Shown piece by piece: positions 20,472 through 30,113 of a DNA stretch of 64,000 nt. Source of the DNA: Fallopia convolvulus (taxonomy: Eukaryota > Streptophyta > Magnoliopsida > Caryophyllales > Polygonaceae); assembly GCA_964016875.1 (NCBI GenBank), contig OZ024733.1:2027484-2091483 (forward strand), in the 5' to 3' direction. The notes below the pieces were generated by a model, which was not told where the DNA came from, searched no databases, and saw nothing but the letters and a program-made list of their open reading frames with translations. Position 1 is the stretch's first letter. Each line of letters begins with the position of its first letter. The translations under genes and the position numbers were made by a program.

Positions 20472-23400
20472 TGTAATAATTGTGGTTTTTGAGGATATTT
20501 TTGAATTTTTCTCGGATATCCTTTTAACCTCTTTGTTCGTTTTAACGCTTAATCCAATATTTTTGTTGGAGATTAAATCCTAGAAAATTCTTGGTGATAT
20601 CCTAAAATCACAAAGAAATGATTTTATGGATCGGTGTGAATTCTAGGATTTTTCAGTGGAAAAAGAATATTTATTGGATAAACCGTCTTTTTAATTATGT
20701 ACTGTAATGATTTAAAATACGAACCGGAAGCCTTAAAAATTGAAGGTAGCGTGATAAAATCATGGAAATATGGTTTTATTGGTCTACATAATTTACGGGA
20801 CGTTTTGTATTTAGTAAGTTTTTACATCCGAGGTACATAATTTTATCGCTTTAACGCGAATTCTGTTCCAAGACGGGTTTTGTTTTTAAACCGCCTCTTA
20901 ATTGCCTTAGTCAGGAAGGAAACAAAGAGATAGACCAGGAGAGGGGCTCGAATTGCTTTGTCTCAAAAAGGAAACAGAGGAGGATTGGGCGAGGTCGAGA
21001 ACGACGGCCTCGGGAGAAAGAATTTTCTACACCGCCGACAATCTTTTTCGCTCCGTCTACCTCCAACTCCTTCACCTCATCTTCTTCCTCCATATGCTTG
21101 AGCGTGGCTGCTGCTGTAAAATCAGAACCATGAGAGAATCAGGAGGAACGACGAGCTTGAGGAGATAGGATTCGATCTCTTCATCGCCGGCAATCTTCCC
21201 CTGCCTCGCCCCTGTTTTGGCGTAAAACCACCAGCCACCTAGTTGGCTATTCGAGAGGGAGAGGAGCAGGACGGAACGTGGACTCGGGAAGGAAGGGTGA
21301 GGACGTCACCTCTTGGAGTCTTCTCTGCCACGTTATGCGACGCCGCCGACGATCACCAGCTGCTCCGACCACCACCCACTGCGAGGGCTGCCGCCGGGCA
21401 ATACTCAACCACCCTTGAGCTCGGGGATGGAGCCACTATCGAGCCAAACGAGCCATGGGCTCAAGTGAAGGTATTTACGATCGAAATTAATTAGCGGGTT
21501 GGTTGCGGAGCCACCGTAAGGGCCTTTCGGTTCCGCTTTGCTAATTAAATTTATGGTTTTTATAATCTTGACGTTGATACGGTTCCACAGGTTCAAACCG
21601 CTCGAGAAACGGACGTCCAGATCTTCCGTTATAGCGAATACAAGTTTTGACATCGATTGGCAGGTAAAGGACTTCGGATAATTACTCAGGATTCGTTGTT
21701 AATCCGTTTGATTCGAGATTTGGTCACCTTTAAGAACTTCTATTGATGAACACTTTTTGTTTAGAAAGTTGTTTCAAAAGTGAAGCGGATAATTAATTAT
21801 AATTTCGCCAAGATGGCTCCTTAAAGTATGATAACTAAGGATTTATTATATATCGATATTTGGAAATTTAATCGTTTATCGATTAGAAAGTTGTAGAATT
21901 TGAGTATACAACTAAGAAGTGTTTCCGTGAGCTCGTTGTTGAGAAATCCTTTTGTTATATTTGGCAGAAGGGTGATAAAGATTACTGTTGGAATTGTTAA
22001 GGACGTTGAGCACGCCTTCTAAGGCAAGTGGATGATTCTCTCTTGTGTTATGGTTATTAATGAGGGATTGAATTCCTTTTGATCCTCATGTTGGGAATAA
22101 TTTGTATGTTGAATAAAGTTTGATAGGTTGTTATTTTGTTAGAAATAACGACCATGTCGTTATTTCAGTTTTTACGTTAGAACTGAACTTAGGACCGTTG
22201 TATGATTAGCTGTCTTATGCTGAGATATTGTTGTGAAATAAGATGGTAGAGATGGGAGTTTAGACTCCAAGACATCTCTTTAGTGGTCTTGTGCTGAAAC
22301 GCTGTTGCAAAATAGGTAGTCCAGGGGTAGGAGCCGAGTCTCCAATGACCTCTTTATAACCCAATCTGTATTGGGGGGCATAGCTTGCTAGCGTATCCCA
22401 ATATTGGAGTCATGACTCATGTCACGCTTCACGTTGAAGGAAGACAATGGTGCACTCTAGCTAAGTGCAATTGACACTCGGTTGTTGGCCGAATCTCGGT
22501 TGTTGGCCGAGCATGTATAAATGATCATGGATAAAATAGGCCCTCTGATCTCGGTTGTTGGCTGAATCTCGGTTGTTGGCCGAGGATATATGTAAATGAT
22601 CATGGATGAAATAGACCCTCTGATCTCGGTTGTTGTCCGAACTACGTAAAAACTATTAAATGGTGCGAGTGCACAGATTGAGAGTAATGATAGATAAGCG
22701 TGTTAGGCACATTAATGTACCAAGATGGTTAGTCCATTCGATAACCATTCTTGCTCCCTGTTATGAATGATTCTTAATCAAGCTTTGATTAAGTCAATCT
22801 GATTAGTCGATGGAGGCTTTTCAAAATGTTGTGTGATTAATATGGGTTCCCAACAAGTGTTCATGTTTCGTAAAGGAACCACAAGTTGTGGTGTCCTATC
22901 TCTTGAATATACGAGTCTCCTTCTTATTCTCTATAAGACTGCTAACTGTTGGATCATAATCCGAGTCTAATTGGATTTGGATACCAATATGTTTAGCTAC
23001 AACCATAAGAACCAAGTTAGTTTCTCCGCTTGCTTAGTCTTTCATTAGACTAACCCGTCCATCTTCTTTTCTTTTATATGGTCGGCTGGTGTCCACCGTT
23101 GATTTACGACACATCAGGTTCTTCTTGGAAGTTGATTCAAGAGGCGGATTCAGAAGTTTGAAGCTCCAAAAGTTGAAGAAAGGTTTCCAATGGCCATACT
23201 TGAGTGAAGAACATGGTTGAACTACTTCAAAGCGAAGCTGAGTTTCAAAAATAAGAACTTAAGGAAGACTTGATGAAGATTTTGTTTAAATAGAAAGGTT
23301 GTTCTATTTATTTACTAATTTTTTAAGTTAAGTCTTGCATAAGACCTTTTATTCTCTTTTCCGCTGTAAAGTTTTACTTAATTTTGTTAGGTTTTAAATG

Positions 23401-23517
23401 GTTTCATTTACCTTGTTCTAGTAAGTTCGGTCAGGTTAAAGCCTTGGGTAACTCTAGTTTAGTCCTAATCGGGGTTACTGGCGGTAATATCTCCAGGGTA
23501 AGTAAGGGGGTGTTACA
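20472..23517 (+). mobile_element. 3046-bp solo LTR nested in B's 5' LTR
   Basis: Starts TGTAATAATTG and ends GGGGGTGTTACA, flanked by perfect GAAAC duplications (20467-20471 and 23518-23522). The 3' LTR of B lacks it, which proves the boundaries. No gag or pol is present and no internal LTR pair is seen, so it is a solo LTR. Size and TGTAAYA/TGTTACA ends suggest a large Ty3 chromovirus such as Tekay/Del, but that is inference. Sequence around 22023-22200 (ggcaagtgga, agaaataacga, actgaact) recurs at 41568-41580 and 49320-49385 in another LTR. Confidence 0.85.
22480..22640 (+). repeat. tandem repeat with CTCGGTTGTTGGCCGA in the solo LTR
   Basis: Five copies of TCTCGGTTGTTGGCCGA-like words are arranged as two units of about 80 bp, each pair followed by 'atgatcatggatNaaata' and 'ccctctga'. 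The internal GGCC and inverted TCGG/CCGA make the word partly self-complementary. Confidence 0.75.
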
Positions 23518-24079
23518 GAAACTAATATGATTTGATTCTAGGGGTTTGATCTAATAGGTTTAACTTGTTATAATCTTCTACCAAAAAAAAACTTGTTAGA
23601 ATCTTGATTAGGTTGCACATCGAGAGGTGGTGGTCTAAGTAAGTGAACAAAATAGAGAAAACACATCGAGAGATGGTTCTATCTATTTGGAAAAACTAGA
23701 ATTGAACTTGAGATTAGTTTCTCATGTGGTTAATTGTCATAGAACTTCGATCTAGGTCTTTGAGTTAAATTTGACGCATCACGAAAGTGGGGTAAGTTTG
23801 GTTTGTTATCTAGATTTCTAAGAGCTTAAAGGGCTTCTTTCGGTTTTGTTACGTCACGAGAGTGGGTTCTTAATTTGATAGAAGTATGTTAAGTTTAACT
23901 TTGAGAAAAGTTAATTTATGACATTAGACAATAACCTTCATAACAAAAAATCCAACTCAGTTTAGGTAGAAGTGAGATTCAAACTCCGTGGATCAAAGTT
24001 GTGGGGCTTTCTTGCCTTGGAACTTTGCATTCTCATTTATTCTTACATCATTATTTACTTGTTTTGCTTGCTTTCATAG
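23518..24079 (+). repeat. element B 5' LTR, part 2 (truncated)
   Basis: Continues the LTR after the solo insertion and matches the 3' LTR up to TTTCATAG (24079, compared with 31934). The last 146 bp of the LTR (31935-32080) are missing here, together with the primer site and the N-terminal half of gag, so a deletion joined LTR directly to gag. Confidence 0.75.
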
Positions 24080-24154
24080 ATTTCTAAGACCGCTCTCCAT
24101 GCTCAACGGTTTTTCAATTCCCACTCTTCTTCTTCCTCTATTGCTAAGAAGAGT

Positions 24155-25213
24155 ATGAAATTATATGAGGTTGATTCAAGTGTTCACAAGGAGGCCCAAA
24201 ATAGTGCTCTTATTCATGAGATTGCACAATTGAGAAAGCAATTGGGTGAGATGAACATGTCAAAAGCATGCATGGCTGAACCGTCACCTCCAAAGGTTGT
24301 TTACCAAATGTGTGGTGTACCCAACCATACCGCTCTTACTTGTCAGCTTTATATGGCCCTACCTGTGGAGGTTCCTACTGAAGAAGCTAGTTATGGTAAA
24401 GATGGCTATCGGGCTCCAAATCCAAACCTAAGGAACGACCCTTATTCACCCACCTACAATCCTGGGTGGAGGAATCATCCAAATCTGAGGTATGGAAATA
24501 ATGCTTCTTCAACATCTCAACCTCAATTTCAACATCCAGCTGCATATCAAGCTCCTTATGGGGCTAGAGATGGCCCTCCTCTTGGCTATCAAGGCAACTT
24601 TTCGGGCTATCGAGCTAGACCCCCTCCTCCAGCTCCACTTATGGCTCCTAAGAAATCTCCTGAATTGATTGCTATGGAGAATATGATGGTTGAGATGAGA
24701 GCACTTTCTAATAAGGTGCAAGCTCTTGAGCAAGCACAAAAGATGACAGAAACTCAAGTGGCTCAAAACGCCGCCAATGCTCCTAGACCTCTGGATACTC
24801 TACCGGGCCACCCCAAAGAGAATCCAAAAGGTCAAATTCTAGCGGTGACTTTGAGGAGTGGAAAGGAATTTCAAGCTAAAGAGGTGGAACCCATGAAAGC
24901 CAAGGAGACAACAAAACCGGATGGCCTGGTTGAAGAAGACGGTATGCCTTCTAATCCTGCCAAGGAGAAGGAGGTTCCATATGTGCCACCACCACCTTAT
25001 GTTCCTCCCCTCCCATTCCCACAAAGAAAGAATCAAGCTTTGCTAGAGAAGAAGTATGGGAATTTCATTGAAGTATTGAAGAAATTGCATATCAACATTT
25101 CATTTATTGATGCCTTGAAGGAAATGCCCTCATCTGCAAAATTCTTGAAGGCTATCCTCTCCAACAAAAGGAAGCATGATGAGTGCCACATGGTTTCCAC
25201 ATGGTTTATCTAG
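24155..25213 (+). pseudogene. element B Gag remnant
   Basis: 352 codons. It lacks the N-terminal Gag domain and starts within the region YEVDSS that precedes the knuckle. The zinc knuckle is degenerate: MCGVPNHTALTC keeps CX4HX4C but the first Cys is replaced by Tyr. A Pro/Tyr-rich linker follows, then NISFIDALKEMPSSAKFLKA, matching NISIPFTDALSEMPSYAKFLKE in A. It ends at a stop before the protease core. Confidence 0.75.
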
Positions 25214-25220
25214 TGTCTTT

Positions 25221-25616
25221 TCAGATTTAAAGGCGTCACAAGAAGCTCCTATACTAGAAAAAGTTGCATCTAAGGACTCATTGGACAACCTAGAAGTCCC
25301 AAGGCTAGAGTTGAAGTCATTGCCCTCTACTTCGAGAGATATTAATGCTATATTTTCTAATGAATGGGCACAAGTTGAATTTAAGCCCGGGGATCAAGTA
25401 CTTCTCACTCATCATAAGTCAAATATGTTCCCCGAAAACAAGAATACAAGACTATCCGAACCATACTTCCTATGTCGAGTTTTTAGATATGATTCTGTTG
25501 AACTTTGGCACAAGAACTCGGTGCATTTCAAGGTTCGAAAAGTCCGACTCAAGCCTTACAAAGAGTCGGGTCCGATTGAGATGGGCACCACCGACCCTCC
25601 CAATTCGAAGATTTGA
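25221..25616 (+). pseudogene. pre-RT linker fused to integrase C-terminus (element B)
   Basis: PRLELKSLPS is the segment that normally precedes RT in Athila pol. It is joined within a few codons to WAQVEFKPGDQVLLT...FRYDSVELW...FKVRKVRLKPY, the C-terminal domain of Athila integrase. The whole RT-RNase H-integrase core is therefore deleted. Near its end 'gagtcgggtccgattg' and 'caccaccgac' resemble element A's private word. Confidence 0.75.
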
Positions 25617-25653
25617 TATGAGCAGAACACGGTCAAGCTAATAACTTTAAAGA

Positions 25654-25678
25654 AGCGCTTCTCGAGAGACAATCCGAG
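25654..25678 (+). other. post-pol hairpin of element B (degenerate)
   Basis: AGCGCTT is followed by CTCGAG, loop AGACAA and TCCGAG. It occupies the same place as the hairpin at 8436 in A, 40-60 bases after the preceding coding region. The stem has one A-C mismatch and one G-T pair. Confidence 0.5.
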
Positions 25679-25679
25679 C

Positions 25680-27332
25680 CTTTTGTAATATTCTTAGTAT
25701 TTTCTTTCAAAAAAAAGAAAAAAGAAAAAGAAAAAGAAATGAATAGGAAAAAAAAGACCAAGTTTGAGACTCACGCCAGTAAATTCACAAATTTACAGGC
25801 GTAAAACGGACTTCCTTAGCTACGAAGTGCTTTCACTATCGTGAACAAAAAAATTCAGAGGCGTGAAACAAGCACCCTTAGCTACGAGCCTACGACCGTG
25901 AATTAAATATTTACGGTGGGCTATAATAAAAACAGAGAGATTTTTTATCGTGAAAAAGCTGAAACACGCGTCCCTTCTTTTCACGATACCCTGCTCTCTT
26001 CTGTTTCACAATACTCCATTCACGTCCTTTCTCCCATCAGCCAATCACTGCTGCCCTCTCTCCTCCATCACCGAGCCACGCACCGCCAGCGACCCAGACC
26101 CACCGCTCCAAGGACGGAACCAGGATTTTATTCCTGGGTAGGCTGAATTTACCTTATAAAATAAATTAACACACATGATCGTGTTGATTTTTTTGGAGGC
26201 TCAATTCTATACGTAATAATAAATTTATTTAAATAGTTTATAGAAAAAATATTAGATATATGAAATTAATTAGAGAAAAAATTTATTATTAAAACTAGGA
26301 CAACTTTTATTACTAACCAAACTTTAACTATAGATATTCTAATATACTTAATTAATACATAGTAATGAAAATTTAAAATAACGCATAAAGAAAAATTTGC
26401 TATAAAAATTAAAAGAGAAGATAAGATGGTGGGGTCTTCTGTGGAAAGTTTGCGCTATGGGAATTAGAACAAAAATGAAACAAACGCAAGCTGGTGCCTG
26501 GTGGTATTCGAACACGGGACCTTTGCTATTTTGCCACAAACTCCTACCATCTGGGCTATAAATTTCAATAGACATATAATTACTCTATTACTATATATTA
26601 CTCTATTATTTTTTGGGGTAGGCTGCAGCATACCCTAGCCCACCCCTAAATCCGTGTTTGCACCGCTCCACCATCGAGCCACGCACCACCGTCGCTCCTC
26701 TGCTGCGCACCAGACCTGCGCACTAGCGCGTGCTGCTGCGTTCGTGCTCAGCCCAGCCACCTCACGATCGCACTCAAGGTATAAATCTGACCCCTTTGTG
26801 TTTCTCTTTGTTTAAATCCGCCCTTAATCCTTGAGATTCAATTGATTTCTGCGATTAAAACCTATATTTTGCATGCTAGAAGTTGATTTGGGATTTTTCT
26901 AGATCTAGGGCTTGCAAAAGATGAACTTGATTAGGGGATTTCGTTTTTCTTCATGATTATGCTCGAACTATGCTGATTTTGTGGGATTATTGGAGACTTT
27001 TATGCTTGAATTCATTCTAAAGTAGTGATTAGTTGATTGCTTTGAATTCTCTTGCAAAAATTTAAGTATGGGTCCTCTTGTGGTTGCTTTCGTGACTTGG
27101 TGGGTTGTGCTTGAACTTGAATGTGTTGCTTGAATTTGTCTTCTTGCAAAGTTTTTTTAGTGGGTTTTACCTTAAGTTTGTGTCTTGTCTTAAGTTTGCT
27201 ACTCATCTTGCTTGGATTGAATTTGATTACTACTTTAAGCTACTAACCACTATCCTTTGTTTGATTGTGTGTTATTATTTGTGGGTAGTGCTCTCTTGTT
27301 GTTGGTTTTGGTAGCAATTTCCTCTAGGTACA
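25680..27332 (+). other. element B spacer and ORF2 leader
   Basis: Non-coding. It starts with an A-rich tract (25706-25760), then a cluster of TCACG-type words with inverted partners (25773-25990), the composite insertion at 26111-26660, a C-rich stretch (26660-26780), and T-rich sequence ending in CCTCTAG|GTACA (AG at 27326-27327), a likely splice acceptor 5 bases before the ORF2 ATG. Confidence 0.55.
26111..26660 (-). mobile_element. composite short element with tRNA-like promoter boxes
   Basis: Flanked by CACCGCTCCA at 26101-26110 and 26661-26670 (9-10 bp duplication). The two ends carry related inverted words (GGACGGAACCAGGATTTT at the left; reverse of 'ctaaatccgtgtttg' at the right). 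On the minus strand, AGCCCAGATGGTAGG (26541-26555) and GTGTTCGAATACC (26502-26515) look like polymerase III A and B boxes, as in tRNA-derived SINEs. It may be a SINE carried inside a small DNA transposon. No coding capacity. Confidence 0.6.
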
Positions 27333-28769
27333 ATGTCAAGGCTTCTCAAGAAAAGGAAGGGACCTTCAAAGGGGTCTTCGAGTTCAAGCTCTCCTATGGA
27401 TGACGTTCGCTTGGGCAAAGAGCAAAAATTGCTATTTCAAAAGCATAAGGCACGCCCTCATCTTGGCACCCGATATTACCATGAGGCGGATATGATTAAA
27501 CTTGGAGTACATGATGAGATTGTACGCCTCTTCACTAAAATAGGAGCTCATGGCCTTCTTCAGCTCCCTCCCATGGATTCTTACCCGGCTCTCACATCAG
27601 AGTTTCTTGCCACCTTTGAAGTGAAAAATTTCAAGAAGAAGCGTGATTGCGTCATGACTTTTCAGCTTGGAAACAAGCCTCGTAGGTGGACACTGAACGA
27701 ATTTAATGTGGTTATGGGTCTCCCCGAAGATCATGACAAGGATGTGGTTCAGGAAGCTGATTATCAACTCTTTTGGTACAAGATCACGGGCAAACGGAAT
27801 TTTAATAGACAAGACTGCTCCGTTGTGGATTTGATCCACCCTTGCTTCAAGGTTGTTCAAAAGGTCTTGGGAAATTCTATTTATGGACGACATGAGTGTA
27901 GTAAAGTAAGAAAAACTGAGCTTCAATGTTTGTGGGCCATGACACATAACAAGAAGTTTGCTCTAGGCCCTGAGTTTGTTGAAAACATTGAGGATCTAGC
28001 TCAGACGGATAGTGGAGCCGTGGTAATTGGAGGTTACATAGCCCTTATAGCCCATCATCTTGGGATAGACTTGTCGCGGTATTCTAAGACAACATATTCT
28101 TTCTTAGATATTCCTCACTTTGAATGGGCTGGAGTGCTCATCCGGAACCATGAAATCGATTCTCCTTTCAACTATTTGAGGCAATTCCGCAAAGGTGTCA
28201 GTATTACTGTAGAGCGTGTTTCTACCACTTCTACTGCAAATTGGTACACTTCTTGGGTTGGTCAAAATCTTCCTAGAAGAGATGATGATTCTGAAAGTGT
28301 TGAAGATGAGGTTGAAAGTGAAGAGGAAGAGTCTGAGGAAGCAAACGAAGAAGGTGATGTTGATGCCATGGAGACTAATGTTGAGGCATTGATGCTTGAT
28401 TCCCCACCTGGGGGCAATGCTCCTACCGGTCACTTTGAGCAGAGTGGTTCTTCTAGTGCCCATAAGACTTATTATGAGGATGATCTACATTCTTATGATG
28501 GCCGATTTGATGCTTTGGAAAAGAAAATGGATCAATTGCAACTTTCTGTTGATAGTCTTCGGAACAATATGGTGACACAATGGCAAACCTATGAGAGGCA
28601 CATGGTTGAGCAAGCAAGTTACAATGCCGAGCAGGAAAGGCAGAGGCAAGAATATGTGCGTCAACAACAAGACATATACCAAATGCAGTCCCACATGTAC
28701 TATCATACCATGGGTAGATTCTATGATCCTACAACTCCTTTCCCTCCGCCCCCTCGACCACCTCAGTAG
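27333..28769 (+). CDS. element B Athila-type second ORF, intact
   Basis: 478 codons. ATG 27333 follows TAG|GTACA, exactly the arrangement before ORF2 of A. Lysine/serine-rich start (SRLLKKRKGPSKGSSSSSS), central family domain (YPALTSEFLATFE, MTFQLGNKPRRWTL, YGRHECSKVRKTELQC, WYTSWVG), an acidic linker (ESEEEESEEANEEGDVD), a short coiled coil and a proline-rich end (PPPPRPPQ). It stays open although the rest of B has decayed. No transmembrane segment is obvious, so an envelope role is not supported by the sequence. Function unknown. Confidence 0.8.
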   Translation: MSRLLKKRKGPSKGSSSSSSPMDDVRLGKEQKLLFQKHKARPHLGTRYYHEADMIKLGVHDEIVRLFTKIGAHGLLQLPPMDSYPALTSEFLATFEVKNFKKKRDCVMTFQLGNKPRRWTLNEFNVVMGLPEDHDKDVVQEADYQLFWYKITGKRNFNRQDCSVVDLIHPCFKVVQKVLGNSIYGRHECSKVRKTELQCLWAMTHNKKFALGPEFVENIEDLAQTDSGAVVIGGYIALIAHHLGIDLSRYSKTTYSFLDIPHFEWAGVLIRNHEIDSPFNYLRQFRKGVSITVERVSTTSTANWYTSWVGQNLPRRDDDSESVEDEVESEEEESEEANEEGDVDAMETNVEALMLDSPPGGNAPTGHFEQSGSSSAHKTYYEDDLHSYDGRFDALEKKMDQLQLSVDSLRNNMVTQWQTYERHMVEQASYNAEQERQRQEYVRQQQDIYQMQSHMYYHTMGRFYDPTTPFPPPPRPPQ

Positions 28770-28830
28770 GCCCTTCACACCATCAAGCTAGGAGTTGTCG
28801 CGTGAGTTATTTTCCTTTCTTATTTTTATA

Positions 28831-28866
28831 CTATATTGGGGACAATATGGGTTTAAGTATGAGGTA
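28831..28866 (+). other. GGGA hairpin plus TAAGTATGAGGT, internal copy of element B
   Basis: Stem CTATATTG (28831-28838), loop GGGA, CAATATGG (28843-28850, one T-G pair), then GTT and TAAGTATGAGGT. It lies about 60 bases after the ORF2 stop, as in A, with a completely different stem. Confidence 0.7.
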
Positions 28867-30074
28867 GGGCGTATTCACTTTAGGTAGTATTGCATTGCAT
28901 GTTTTTTTTTCATGTTTTGTTTAGTTTGAATCATAAAAAAATGAAAAAAAAAGTCTTATGATGATTTGATGAATATATCTGCTTTTAAAAAAAGAAAGAT
29001 GCCACAATGATAGAACGATTGCATATGATGCTAAGCTTTCAATTTCTCTAAAATGCATTGATTTTTCTTTGATGAATTGCCTAGCATGGGGTTATTGATG
29101 AGTTTTAGCTTCAATAGGTCCCTAAACAAAAGCCTTGTGAGATTTTGGACCTTAATGGACTACAAATGTGTTTTCTTGCATTCTTTGTGTGTGATTCTTG
29201 CTTTGATTACTTAATCTCTAGAATTTGCGTTATAACCTTTTTCAAGACAACATATATGACTTTTGTTCATGACATTGTAATAATAGAGGCGTTTTTTATG
29301 TTAGCCATATTCCCTTGACTACCTTTGTATATAATTTCCTGTATTTTAAGTCATGCTCTAGCCTTTTATGACCTTATTTTTTAAGCTCCACAAAGCATCC
29401 CGAGCTTAAGTATTAGCTTTTTTACCCATCCGGGAATTATGATATATGTTTAAGTTTGCTAAGTGTGATCCAAGCTTGAAGAAGTTGTATGTTTTTGGTG
29501 TAGGAGGTGATTGTTGGAAATTAAGCAAGTGGTTAGTAAAAAGAAAAAAATGAGAAAAACAATGAAAAAGAAATAAAAAAAAGAGAGTTTGAATAAATAA
29601 AGTTGATGGAGTTGAACTTTTATGGTGAGAAGGTAGTGAAGAGAAAAAAAAAACTTAATCTTGGTGTGTTGTTTAATTTGGTTAGATTTCTCTTTTCCGG
29701 ATTTAGCATTATAAGATTAAACAATTCCCTACCTTTTTCCCTTACCTTGGCCCCATTACAACTTAATAAAGTTCCTCTTAATTTATGTCATGTGCATTGT
29801 GCCAAGTGGTGGAGGTTTAGGACTCTAATGCAAGCATATGGTAGATTGTTTTCAAAGTTAAGATTTGAGCGTTATTGATTACTCCTAAACACATTGAGGG
29901 TGAGTAAAACACATTATCCTTGTGAGGTTAAGGGACTAAGAAGGGCTTTCTTGTTTGATGACAATTATATATAATGATGACACTTGTCTTTGATCTTTCA
30001 ATTAGCATGATCATGAGAGTTTGAACAAGTTGAGGCAATTATCTCTTTCTTGCACTTGTGGTTGAATTTTGAGT
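28867..30074 (+). other. element B 3' untranslated region
   Basis: T-rich non-coding sequence with an A/G tract at 29536-29600. A 91-codon open frame at 29603 has no recognisable feature. No palindromic words of the B type are present here. Confidence 0.55.
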
Positions 30075-30113
30075 TTTGCTTGGGGACAAGCAAAGTCTAA
30101 GTATGAGGTATTT
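30075..30113 (+). other. GGGA hairpin and polypurine tract, element B 3' end
   Basis: Stem TTTGCTTG (30075-30082), loop GGGA, CAAGCAAA (30087-30094), then GTC and TAAGTATGAGGTATTT directly before the LTR TG at 30114. Same design as 13223 in A. Confidence 0.8.

Noticed and set aside
26501..26560. tRNA gene on the minus strand
   Set aside because: A- and B-box-like words are present but no cloverleaf can be folded with proper arms; better explained as a SINE promoter.
27333..28769. Envelope protein
   Set aside because: Position fits the env-like slot, but no signal peptide, transmembrane segment or cleavage site is visible; the family domain is that of the Athila second ORF.
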